From Paraburkholderia sp. BL25I1N1 (lineage in GTDB: Bacteria; Pseudomonadota; Gammaproteobacteria; Burkholderiales; Burkholderiaceae), in the NCBI RefSeq assembly GCF_003002025.1, contig NZ_PVZB01000006.1:1-64000 (forward strand): DNA of 64,000 nt. Direction: 5' to 3'. Positions 44,924-52,760 of this stretch are shown here, one piece after another. The stretch's first letter is position 1. Each line of letters opens with the position of its first letter. The position numbers and the translations under genes were made by a program. The notes beneath the pieces were generated by a model that was not told where the DNA came from, ran no database searches, and worked only from the letters and a program-made list of their open reading frames with translations.

Positions 44924-46573
44924 ATGGCCGTGATCCGTTCCAATCGTCCTCTCGACTGGGCTCAGGTGGCAGCGGTTGCCGCCGGCGAGCCGCTCGAACT
45001 TTCCGCCGACGCCCGCGCGCGCATCGCGGCGGCGCGCGTGCTGGTCGAACAGATCGTCGAGCGCGGGATTCGCGCGTATGGCGTGAATACCGGCGTCGGC
45101 GCGCTGTGCGATGTCGTCGTCTCGCCGGGCGAGCAGCGCACGCTGTCGCGCAACATTCTGATGAGCCACGCGGTCGGCGTCGGCGCGCCGCTCGGCGCCG
45201 CCGAAACGCGCGCGGTCATGGCCGCGGCCGTCAACAACTTCGCGCACGGACATTCGGGGATTCGCCTCGAAGTCGCGGACCAACTGGTGGCGCTGCTCAA
45301 CGCGGATTGCCTGCCGGAAGTGCCGGCGTTCGGCTCGGTCGGGTATCTGAGCCATATGGCGCACATCGCGCTCGTTTGCATCGGCGAGGGCTACGCGCGC
45401 TATCGCGGCGAGCGGATCAAAGGACGCGACGCGCTGCAGCGCCTCGGGCTCGAACCGCTCGTGCTCGAAGCCAAGGAAGGACTGAGTCTCGTCAACGGCA
45501 CGCCGTGCGTCACGGGCCTCGCCGCGTTGGCGCTCGCGCGCGCCGAACGCCTGCTCGACTGGACCGATATGGTCGCCTCGATGAGCTTCGAGAATCTGCG
45601 CGGTCAGCTTGCCGCTTTCGACGAAGAGTCGCTGGCCTTGCGTATCTCGCCGGGCCTGAACCTGGTCGGCGGACGGATGCGCGCCGCGCTGGCCGATAGC
45701 GGGATTCTCGCGGCGGTGGTCGGCCAACGCACGCAAGACCCGCTGAGCATGCGGACCATTCCACACGTGCACGGCGCCGCGCGCGACGTGCTCACCGCGA
45801 CCGCCGACGTGGTCAATCGCGAACTCGCGTCGATCACCGACAACCCGATCGTCGCCGGCACGCCGGAGGAGCCGCGCGTGTATTCGCAGGCGCACGCAGT
45901 GGGCGCCTCGATCGCGCTGGCCATGGACAGCCTCGCCACCGCGATCGCACAAGTCGCCGCAATGGCCGAGCGCCGCCTCGACCGTCTGGTCAATCCGCTG
46001 GTGAGCGGCTTGCCGGCGTTTCTCGCGGAGCCGGGCGGCACCTGTTCCGGCTTCATGATCGCGCAGTACACGGCGGCGTCGCTGGTCGCGCAGAACCGGC
46101 GGCTCGCGCTGCCCGCGAGTCTCGACGGTGGCATCACCTCGGCCTTGCAGGAAGATCATTTGTGCCATGCGACGCCCGCCGCGTTGAAGGCGCTGGAAAT
46201 CATCGACAACGCCGGACGCATCGTCGCGATCGAATTGCTGGCGGCCGCGCAAGCCTACGACCTGCAAAGTATCGACGCGCCACGCGCGCCGCACACCGGC
46301 GCGCTCTGGCAGCGCGTGCGTCGCGTCGTGCCGACTTACCGCGACGACCGTCCGCTCGCGGACGACATGAGCGTTGCCTTTCGCATGATCGCCGACGAGG
46401 CGCCGCCACCGCTGCCGAACCCTGGTAAGATCGGCCCTCGGCCGCTCAGGTCCGCCGACGGCGCGGATCTGGCGGCACCTGGCACGCTTGTGAATCTGGC
46501 GGCCGCGGGTCACGTGCGTGCGGCGGCGGGCGTCGCCGTCAACGACGGCCAGGCTGCCGCGCACATCGCATGA
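44924..46573 (+). CDS. Ammonia-lyase-family protein lacking the MIO triad; possible ergothionase
   Basis: The 549-residue protein is homologous to histidine ammonia-lyase (HAL) through its length. YGVNTGVG (Tyr52), QDPLSMR (271-277), SITDNPI (303-309) and QEDH (Glu410) match HAL's active-site blocks. However, HAL's GSVGASGDLAPLAH, where Ala-Ser-Gly cyclises into the MIO cofactor, reads GSVGYLSHMAH here (137-147), so the triad is deleted. HAL's catalytic Tyr280 position is also Leu (274). Without MIO, ordinary ammonia elimination is not expected. Ergothionases, described from Burkholderia sp. HME13 and Treponema, eliminate trimethylamine from ergothioneine and are MIO-less members of this family, as I recall the literature. 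Location after a histidine-type importer fits. The function remains inferred. Confidence 0.6.
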   Translation: MAVIRSNRPLDWAQVAAVAAGEPLELSADARARIAAARVLVEQIVERGIRAYGVNTGVGALCDVVVSPGEQRTLSRNILMSHAVGVGAPLGAAETRAVMAAAVNNFAHGHSGIRLEVADQLVALLNADCLPEVPAFGSVGYLSHMAHIALVCIGEGYARYRGERIKGRDALQRLGLEPLVLEAKEGLSLVNGTPCVTGLAALALARAERLLDWTDMVASMSFENLRGQLAAFDEESLALRISPGLNLVGGRMRAALADSGILAAVVGQRTQDPLSMRTIPHVHGAARDVLTATADVVNRELASITDNPIVAGTPEEPRVYSQAHAVGASIALAMDSLATAIAQVAAMAERRLDRLVNPLVSGLPAFLAEPGGTCSGFMIAQYTAASLVAQNRRLALPASLDGGITSALQEDHLCHATPAALKALEIIDNAGRIVAIELLAAAQAYDLQSIDAPRAPHTGALWQRVRRVVPTYRDDRPLADDMSVAFRMIADEAPPPLPNPGKIGPRPLRSADGADLAAPGTLVNLAAAGHVRAAAGVAVNDGQAAAHIA

Positions 46574-46622
46574 CGCAGACGACGCCGGTGAGCGGGCTAT
46601 CCGCCGGCAAGCCGGCCATGGT

Positions 46623-46649
46623 GTACCAACCAGGTACAACCGGCGTACC
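46623..46649. promoter_or_regulatory. Triple GTACC half-site cluster upstream of the GntR gene
   Basis: GTACC (46623-46627), GGTAC (46633-46637) and GTACC (46645-46649) occur at about one helical turn from each other, just before the GTG start of the regulator. The layout suggests autoregulation. Confidence 0.4.
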
Positions 46650-46664
46650 ACCCACGAGGTCGGA

Positions 46665-47426
46665 GTGAACACAACTACAAGCACGCGAACCGCGGAGATG
46701 CAGGGCCGCCCTGATCGCAGCCAGGAGACACCGGCGAAAGCCATGCCGGCCTATGAGCAGATCAAGCGCTATGTAATCAGGCGCATCAGCGAAGGGGACT
46801 GGAAACCCGGCGGACTGATTCCGTCCGAGACCGAACTGGTGAAGGAGTTCGGCGTCGCACGCATGACAGTCTCGCGCGCGTTGCGTGAATTGACCACCGA
46901 ACGCGTGCTCACACGCGTGCAAGGTTCCGGCACGTTCGTCGCGCCGCAGCGCTACGAATCGACGGTGCTGGAAATCCGCAATATCGCCGATGAAATCGCC
47001 GCGCGCGGCCATCGCCATTCGGCACGCGTGCTGACGCTCGAACCGAGCGACGACCCGCAGGCGCTGGAAGCGCTCGGTCTCGCCAGCGGGCCGGCCTTTC
47101 ATTCGTGCATCGTGCACAGCGAGGAGGGCGAGCCGATCCAGTACGAGGACCGCTACGTCAACCCGAAGGTGTTCCCCGATTATCTCAACCAGGATTTCAC
47201 GATCGAGACGCCGAATCACTACATGGTGCGGCTGGCGCCGATTCAGCGCGCCGAGTTTCGCATCTATGCGCAGAAGCCTGACGCCTATGTGCGCCGGCAT
47301 CTGCTGATGGATATCGGCGAGCCGTGTCTGCAACTCTGGCGCCGCACGTGGGTGGGCGACGACGTGGCGACGTCGGTGCAGTTATGGCATCCGGCGTCGC
47401 GTTTTCATTTGGCGGGGAACGTCTAA
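46665..47426 (+). CDS. HutC-type GntR/UTRA regulator
   Basis: The 253-residue regulator has an N-terminal GntR helix-turn-helix (about 28-95, SETELVKEFGVARMTVSRALREL) and a C-terminal UTRA ligand domain (about 105-250) with the hallmark EDRYVNPKVFPDYL. HutC, the histidine-utilisation repressor, has this architecture. GTG 46665 is the likely start, with GAGG a few bases upstream. It follows the lyase homologue by 91 bp and probably controls the left ABC cluster. It is clearly paralogous to the regulator at 47450-48253. Confidence 0.85.
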   Translation: MNTTTSTRTAEMQGRPDRSQETPAKAMPAYEQIKRYVIRRISEGDWKPGGLIPSETELVKEFGVARMTVSRALRELTTERVLTRVQGSGTFVAPQRYESTVLEIRNIADEIAARGHRHSARVLTLEPSDDPQALEALGLASGPAFHSCIVHSEEGEPIQYEDRYVNPKVFPDYLNQDFTIETPNHYMVRLAPIQRAEFRIYAQKPDAYVRRHLLMDIGEPCLQLWRRTWVGDDVATSVQLWHPASRFHLAGNV

Positions 47427-47438
47427 CGCGATTTAACA

Positions 47439-47466
47439 CGCAACGCATTTCACCCCTGGCGTTGCG
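47439..47466. terminator. Bidirectional hairpin between the two GntR genes
   Basis: CGCAACGC and GCGTTGCG form a perfect 8-bp stem with a 12-nt loop between convergent regulator genes; it partly overlaps the 3' end of the second gene. A shared terminator is likely. Confidence 0.5.
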
Positions 47467-48253
47467 ACAATTCCGGCGAGAAGCGGCAGCCGAGCCGGTA
47501 GCGCGACCCAGGGTGCACGAAACGCGCGAACGTGACCGCCACGCCGCTTGTCCACGTGCGGCGCATCAGCGTGAGGCAGGGTTCCTCCGCGCGAATTTCA
47601 AGCAGTTCCGCTTCGGCGCGCGTGGGCAGGCCGGCGTCGACCACGTGCTCGACGTCGTGCGCCGGTACGATCTCGAACAGATATTCCGACGGCCGCATCG
47701 CCGAAAAATCCTGCAGCAGAAAATCCGGCGCGATAGCCGGATTCACATAGCGATCCTCGAGCTGCACGGGCAAGCCGTTCTCGCGATGCACGCAAATCAC
47801 ATGAAATACCGAAGCGCCCGGCGCGAGGCCTAACGCATTCGACACCATCACGGACGCCGTCTCGCGTTGCGACAGGACCGTGTCGCAACGGTATTCATGG
47901 CCGCGCGAGCGGATCTCGTCGCCGATATGGGCGATCATCAGCAGCGTGGATTGCGGCTTGCTTTGCGCGACAAAAGTGCCGACGCCCGAGACGCGCGTCA
48001 CAAGTCCTTCTTCGGCAAGTTCGCGCAGCGCGCGATTGACCGTCATGCGCGACACGCCAAGCGTCGCGACCAGATCGAGTTCCGACGGCAGACGGTCGCC
48101 CGCGCGGCGCTCGCCCGATTCGATGATCTGCCGGATATGGCTCTTGACCTGTTCGTAGCGCGCGGCAGGCGCGTCGGCCGCGCCGCGCGCGGCTTTCAGC
48201 GCCGGCGCGGAAAGCGGCTTGTCGTGGGCGCGGCTGCGGACTGTGGAGGACAT
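47450..48253 (-). CDS. HutC-type GntR/UTRA regulator
   Basis: This 267-residue paralogue of the preceding regulator has the GntR helix-turn-helix (about 35-100, SELDLVATLGVSRMTVNRALREL) and UTRA domain with LEDRYVNPAIAPDFL. Aligned segments such as SRMTVNRALREL, RVSGVGTFVA, DEIRSRGH and RRTW are shared with the other copy. It is the last gene of the right ABC operon, 54 bp after the ATPase. It is the natural candidate to bind the GTATATAC palindromes in front of the operon. Confidence 0.85.
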   Translation of the reverse strand: MSSTVRSRAHDKPLSAPALKAARGAADAPAARYEQVKSHIRQIIESGERRAGDRLPSELDLVATLGVSRMTVNRALRELAEEGLVTRVSGVGTFVAQSKPQSTLLMIAHIGDEIRSRGHEYRCDTVLSQRETASVMVSNALGLAPGASVFHVICVHRENGLPVQLEDRYVNPAIAPDFLLQDFSAMRPSEYLFEIVPAHDVEHVVDAGLPTRAEAELLEIRAEEPCLTLMRRTWTSGVAVTFARFVHPGSRYRLGCRFSPELSQRQG

Positions 48254-48307
48254 GGCGGCTCTTGCGTCAGTGTCCGCATAAGACAGGAAGAGGCCGGCGG
48301 CGCGCGT

Positions 48308-49186
48308 TCATAGCGGCTGTGCGTCGTTGGGACCACGCGTCCAGAATGCGTTGCGGTCGAAGTAGTTTTGCAGGAACTGCCGCAAGCGCGGTTGTCCCGC
48401 GTCGTGAAAGACATCGCGCGGTTTGCCTTGCACGGCGATCCGGCCTTGATCGATGAACATGACTTTGTCCGCGACCTGCGCGGCGAAGCCCATTTCGTGT
48501 GTGACCACCGCCATCGTCATGCCGTCGCGCGCGAGCTGCTTCATGACTTGCAGCACTTCGCCGACCAGTTCCGGATCGAGCGCCGAGGTGGGCTCGTCGA
48601 ATAGCATGATATGCGGTTCCATCGCCAGGGCTCGTGCGATCGCCACGCGCTGCTGCTGGCCGCCGGAAAGTTTGGCCGGATACGCGTCGCCCTTGTGCGC
48701 GAGGCCGACTGTTTCGAGCATCGCGTTGGCGCGGCGGCGCGCTTCGTCGCGCGACAGATGGCGCACACGCAGCAGCGATTCCATCACGTTGCCGAGCGCC
48801 GTCATATGCGGCCACAAGTTGAACTGCTGAAACACCATGCCGACGTTGCGCCGCACGCGATTGATTTCGCTTTGCGACGCGCGCACGCGTTTGCCGTTGC
48901 GCTCGCTGTAGCCGAGCAGTTCGCCTTCTATGCGCACGTCGCCCTGATCGTAGGTTTCGAGCGCGGCGAGACAGCGCAGCAGCGTGCTCTTGCCCGAGCC
49001 CGATGGCCCGATGATGCACACCACTTCCGAGCGCGCAATCTCGAGATCGACGCCGCGCAGCACTTCGACTTCGCCGAAGCGTTTGCGCAGGTCGCGCACT
49101 TCGATCAGCGGCGCGCCGGACGATAGTCCGACGCTGGTGGAGGACGCGGAGGACGCGGAGGAGGGCATGTCGGCGATAGCGTTCAT
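48308..49186 (-). CDS. Polar amino-acid ABC transporter ATP-binding protein
   Basis: This 292-residue HisP-class ATPase has [55 protein letters not shown] and [12 protein letters not shown]. The first 25 residues are an extra Ser/Ala-rich stretch encoded by a 9-bp DNA repeat (about 49137-49165); translation might start further in. It belongs to the right-hand importer and lies between permease and regulator genes. Confidence 0.9.
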   Translation of the reverse strand: MNAIADMPSSASSASSTSVGLSSGAPLIEVRDLRKRFGEVEVLRGVDLEIARSEVVCIIGPSGSGKSTLLRCLAALETYDQGDVRIEGELLGYSERNGKRVRASQSEINRVRRNVGMVFQQFNLWPHMTALGNVMESLLRVRHLSRDEARRRANAMLETVGLAHKGDAYPAKLSGGQQQRVAIARALAMEPHIMLFDEPTSALDPELVGEVLQVMKQLARDGMTMAVVTHEMGFAAQVADKVMFIDQGRIAVQGKPRDVFHDAGQPRLRQFLQNYFDRNAFWTRGPNDAQPL

Positions 49187-49205
49187 AAGAGAGTCCTCTT
49201 TCCGT

Positions 49206-49868
49206 TTATGCCATGAAGCGCGCGATGCGTGTTTCGGCCCACATGCCCGCGCGCGAAGTCAGTTCGACCAGCGCGAGATAGCACACGCACAGCACCAGCA
49301 GCGTTTCGACGAAAGCAAAAGTGGCCGAGCCGATGCCGGTCAGCACGAACGTGAGTTCGGGCACGGTGACGATGGACAGCACGGCCGTTTCCTTGCTCAA
49401 CACGATGATCAGATTGGTCAGCGCGGGCACGATCAGCACGAGCATTTGCGGCACCTGAATGCGCAGGACCGCTTGCCAGCGCGTAAGGCCGAGACACGAC
49501 GCCGCTTCGAGATGACCCGGCGGCACCGATTGAAAGCCGGAGCGAAAGGCTTCGGCGAAATACGCGCTGCCGTAGAGGCCCAAACCGAGCACGCCGGCGG
49601 TCATCGGCTCGAGCGTGAGGCCGAAAGACGGGCCGCCGTAATACAGCAAAAAGAGTTGCACGAGAAACGGCGTGCCGCGAAACAGCTCGATATAGACGCG
49701 CAACACGCCGCGCACCCAGCGTCCGCAAAAGAGTTGCAGCACGGCGATCAGAAAGCCGATCAGGATGCCGATCGCGACACCCGCGGCCCACGTGCCGAGC
49801 GTCGTGGCGAGGCCCGCGGCGATCGGCTGCAGGTTGTGGGTGATGACGGCGGGATCGAGCGTTTGCAT
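49206..49868 (-). CDS. Polar amino-acid ABC transporter permease
   Basis: This 220-residue permease has five hydrophobic segments and the EAA loop [25 protein letters not shown]. It follows the other permease by 21 bp and precedes the ATPase by 19 bp. The pair forms the channel of the right-hand importer. Confidence 0.88.
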   Translation of the reverse strand: MQTLDPAVITHNLQPIAAGLATTLGTWAAGVAIGILIGFLIAVLQLFCGRWVRGVLRVYIELFRGTPFLVQLFLLYYGGPSFGLTLEPMTAGVLGLGLYGSAYFAEAFRSGFQSVPPGHLEAASCLGLTRWQAVLRIQVPQMLVLIVPALTNLIIVLSKETAVLSIVTVPELTFVLTGIGSATFAFVETLLVLCVCYLALVELTSRAGMWAETRIARFMA

Positions 49869-49889
49869 GGCGTGATGTCGATGTCGGGC

Positions 49890-50540
49890 TCAGGCGTGCT
49901 GCAAGCGGTATTCGGCGGCGTGCGCGACGAGCGCGAGCGCGCCGCAGATCACGAAGTAGATCAGCCCGGCCGCGACGTACGCTTCCAGCGGACGATACGT
50001 GCTGGCCGCAATGTTCTGCGCGGTGCGCGTCAACTCGGCCACGCCCACCACCGAGATCAGCGACGAGGCCTTGATCAGCAGCACCATTTCATTGACAAGC
50101 GAGGGCAGGGTCAAACGGAACGCTTGCGGCACGAGAATGCGGCGCAGCATGTCGAACGGCGAAAGCCCGAGCATGCGCGCGGCTTCGAGATGGCCTGGCG
50201 GAACGCTGAGAAAACCGCCGCGCAGGATCTCGGCGATATACGAGGCGGAGCATAACGACACAGCGCTGAGCGCCGCCACGATCGGCGACACGTTGATGCC
50301 CGCGAACGGCAACAGGTAATACACGAGCAGCAACTGCACCAGCATCGGCACACCGCGAAAGAAGAATACATAGGCGCCGCCGAACATGCGCGCCGCGCGG
50401 TTCGGCGAGAGCCGCGCCGCGCACACGCCGATCGCAACGAAGAAGCCGATCAGGAGACCCGTCAGCGAAATGCCGATGGTGGCGAGCGCCGCGTGCAGCA
50501 GCAGCGGCAAGCCCTGGAGGAAGACGGTCGTGCTGAACAT
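49890..50540 (-). CDS. Polar amino-acid ABC transporter permease
   Basis: This 216-residue permease has five hydrophobic segments and the EAA loop GHLEAARMLGLSPFDMLRRILVPQA. RGVPMLVQLLLVYYLLP is also typical of the amino-acid class. It lies 96 bp after the binding-protein gene. Confidence 0.88.
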   Translation of the reverse strand: MFSTTVFLQGLPLLLHAALATIGISLTGLLIGFFVAIGVCAARLSPNRAARMFGGAYVFFFRGVPMLVQLLLVYYLLPFAGINVSPIVAALSAVSLCSASYIAEILRGGFLSVPPGHLEAARMLGLSPFDMLRRILVPQAFRLTLPSLVNEMVLLIKASSLISVVGVAELTRTAQNIAASTYRPLEAYVAAGLIYFVICGALALVAHAAEYRLQHA

Positions 50541-50636
50541 AAGCGTCGCACTCGCTGGAACGGGGAGGGCGATACGGGCCGTTGAGACGCCCGCATCGCG
50601 TGCATCAGGACATGTGCATCGACATCAGAGCGTCGA

Positions 50637-51464
50637 TCAATAGTTCGGCGTGGGCATGGTGGTCGGCGCATCCATCGCCACACCGAACCATTTCTTCTGC
50701 AACGTGGCGAGACGTCCGTCGTTATGCATTTTCACGAGCGCGGCGTTGAACGCATCGGCGAGCGGCTTGCTGTCCGCATCTTTACGCAGGCAGTAGGCGA
50801 AGTACACCTTCGCGCCGAACGGCGGCTGCACCACGGCGAAGGTTTCCGGGCGCTGCTTGGCCACGTACGCGATGTTGGTCATGGAGTTCGCGACCGCCGC
50901 GATCCGGCCGGCGGCAAGATCGGCGTAAGCCTGATTGTTGTCGACATATTCGCGGATTTCAGGCGGCTTCGGCAACGTGGCGACGTAGGCTTTCAACTGG
51001 TCGAGTTGCGCCGAGCCCTTGCCCGCGCCGACCGTCTTGCCGACGATATCCGACGATTGCTTGACGGAGGTATCGTTCGCGCGTTTGAGCAGCGCGTCGG
51101 TGGCGTCCGCGACGGGCAGCGTGTACGTATAGCGCTCCATGCGCGCCTTGGTGACGGTGAGCGGGCCGCCCACCATGTCGAACTTGCCGGCTTCGAGACC
51201 CGGCAGCACGCTCGGCCACGGCAAGTCGATAAAGCGCACCTTTACGCCCATTTCCTTGCCGACTTCGGCGAACAGGTCCTTGTTGAAGCCTGCCTGCTGA
51301 CCGTTTTCGAGGAAGTCGAAGGGCGCGAACTGCATCTCGGTGCCGACTACCAGTTCGCCGGCTTTCTTCACTTTGGCGAGCTGGTCTTCCGCGTGGGCGG
51401 TGACGCTTGCCGCGCACAACGCCAGCATGACCAAACGACACTTCCAGCCTGCAAGGATGCTCAT
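50637..51464 (-). CDS. Amino-acid ABC transporter binding protein
   Basis: This 275-residue family-3 binding protein has a signal peptide (cleavage near VTAHAED). Ligand-pocket stretches are LVVGTEMQFAPFDFLENGQQAGFNKDL and GLEAGKFDMVGGPLTVTKARMERYTYTLPV. The latter departs from the usual S-x-T-x-x-R pattern by having GPLTVTKAR. The ATG at 51464 follows CGGAGAA and starts the signal peptide directly. It is the first gene of the right-hand operon, and is only distantly similar to the left-hand binding protein, so the two importers probably carry different ligands. Confidence 0.85.
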   Translation of the reverse strand: MSILAGWKCRLVMLALCAASVTAHAEDQLAKVKKAGELVVGTEMQFAPFDFLENGQQAGFNKDLFAEVGKEMGVKVRFIDLPWPSVLPGLEAGKFDMVGGPLTVTKARMERYTYTLPVADATDALLKRANDTSVKQSSDIVGKTVGAGKGSAQLDQLKAYVATLPKPPEIREYVDNNQAYADLAAGRIAAVANSMTNIAYVAKQRPETFAVVQPPFGAKVYFAYCLRKDADSKPLADAFNAALVKMHNDGRLATLQKKWFGVAMDAPTTMPTPNY

Positions 51465-51551
51465 GAGATTCTCCGGTTGGCAAAGCGGTGTCGCGCGAAA
51501 GTGCTGCATGAAACGAGTCCGGTGCGAACTCGGCGCGAGTCATGCGAGGCA

Positions 51552-51559
51552 GTATATAC
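51552..51559. promoter_or_regulatory. GTATATAC palindrome, operator candidate 1
   Basis: GTATATAC followed by CGC; together with the second copy it forms an inverted pair (GTATATACCGC versus GCGGTATATAC) in the divergent region between the ABC operon and the oxygenase gene. The sequence resembles sites bound by GntR/UTRA-family proteins. Confidence 0.5.
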
Positions 51560-51650
51560 CGCAGTTTTCGTGCGAAATAAATAAACAGGCGAGTAGAGAG
51601 AAGCCCTTACGCGAAGCGCTGTGAAGCACCTTGCAGGTGTGCTTTTGGCG

Positions 51651-51658
51651 GTATATAC
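51651..51658. promoter_or_regulatory. GTATATAC palindrome, operator candidate 2
   Basis: Second copy, centred 99 bp from the first and preceded by GCG. Spaced identical sites in a divergent promoter region would allow one regulator to control both operons. Confidence 0.5.
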
Positions 51659-51770
51659 AACTGCAATGCACGAGACGGGAAGGCGTCTTCCCGCAAACGC
51701 TTGAACCGCCATTTTCATCAGCCGATTCAGTCGATTCGGCCGATTGAGCCGCCCATCCAGGAGCAGCACG

Positions 51771-52760
51771 ATGCCCGTGACCCGCATTCCGATCATCGAT
51801 CTCGCCGGCGTTCGCGCGGGCGATCCGCAAGCTTTGCAGCGCGTGGCGCAAGAAATCCGTGAAGCGTGCACGACGATCGGCTTCTTCTACATCGTCAACC
51901 ACGGCGTGCCGCAAGCCTCGATCGATGCAGCCGCGCAAGCCGCGCGGCGCTTCTTCGCGTTTCCGGTGGAGACCAAGCGGCGCGCGGCGGTCAATCAGCG
52001 GCATCGCGGTTTCAATGCGCTCGGCGACGCGACCATGTATCAGGCCAAACGTCCCGACTACAAGGAGTTCTTCAGCATCGGCCTCGAATTGCCGGAAGAC
52101 GACCCCGACGTGCTGGCCGGCCAGGCGCTGCGCGGACCGAACAACTGGCCGGACTTCATGCCGGAGCTGCGTCCCGCGCTGTATGGCTACTACGAGGCGG
52201 TCGCGGCATGCGGCGCCGATCTGCTGCGCGCGGTGGCGGTGAGCCTCGGCGTCGACGAACACTTCTTCGCGCCGCGTTACACCAAACGGATGCAGCGCAC
52301 CCAGATGGTCTACTATCCGCCGCAGCCGCCCCAATCGGATGACGATCAGTTCGGCGTCGCGCCGCATACCGACTACGGCTGCATCACGCTGTTGTGGCAG
52401 GATCAGGTGGGCGGCCTGCAGGTGCGAGAAATTGCAAACGATACGTGGGTGGAGGCGCCGCCGGTCGATGGCAGCTTCGTGGTCAACGTCGGCGATCTGC
52501 TCGCGCGCTGGACCAACGACCGCTTCCGCTCCACCTTGCATCGTGTGATCAATGCATCGGGGCGCGAGCGCTATTCGATCGCGACGTTTTATGATCCGAC
52601 TTACGGCGCACTGGTCGATCCGCGTGATCTCGGTACCAGCGACGCCGATCTCAAGTATCAGCCGGTCGCCGCGGGCGACTATATTCTCGGGCGTATCAAC
52701 GACTCGATGGGTTATCGGAAGAAACACGCCGTTCAAGGCGCGCAAGGAACCACCGCATGA
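51771..52760 (+). CDS. 2-oxoglutarate/Fe(II) oxygenase, isopenicillin-N-synthase family
   Basis: The 329-residue protein has the DIOX_N region (about 5-110, IGFFYIVNHGVPQ) and the catalytic jelly-roll with His199 and Asp201 (APHTDYGCITLLW), His257 (STLHRVIN) and the Arg267-x-Ser269 pair (RYSIATF) that binds 2-oxoglutarate. CCAGGAG precedes ATG 51771. Members hydroxylate or desaturate small molecules. It is divergent from the right-hand importer and overlaps the FAD oxidase gene by 4 bp, so it probably acts on the imported compound. The substrate is unknown. Confidence 0.88.
   Translation: MPVTRIPIIDLAGVRAGDPQALQRVAQEIREACTTIGFFYIVNHGVPQASIDAAAQAARRFFAFPVETKRRAAVNQRHRGFNALGDATMYQAKRPDYKEFFSIGLELPEDDPDVLAGQALRGPNNWPDFMPELRPALYGYYEAVAACGADLLRAVAVSLGVDEHFFAPRYTKRMQRTQMVYYPPQPPQSDDDQFGVAPHTDYGCITLLWQDQVGGLQVREIANDTWVEAPPVDGSFVVNVGDLLARWTNDRFRSTLHRVINASGRERYSIATFYDPTYGALVDPRDLGTSDADLKYQPVAAGDYILGRINDSMGYRKKHAVQGAQGTTA

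Noticed and set aside
44924..46573. Straightforward annotation as histidine ammonia-lyase hutH
   Set aside because: The MIO-forming Ala-Ser-Gly and the catalytic Tyr are absent, and no hutU, hutI or hutG accompanies it.
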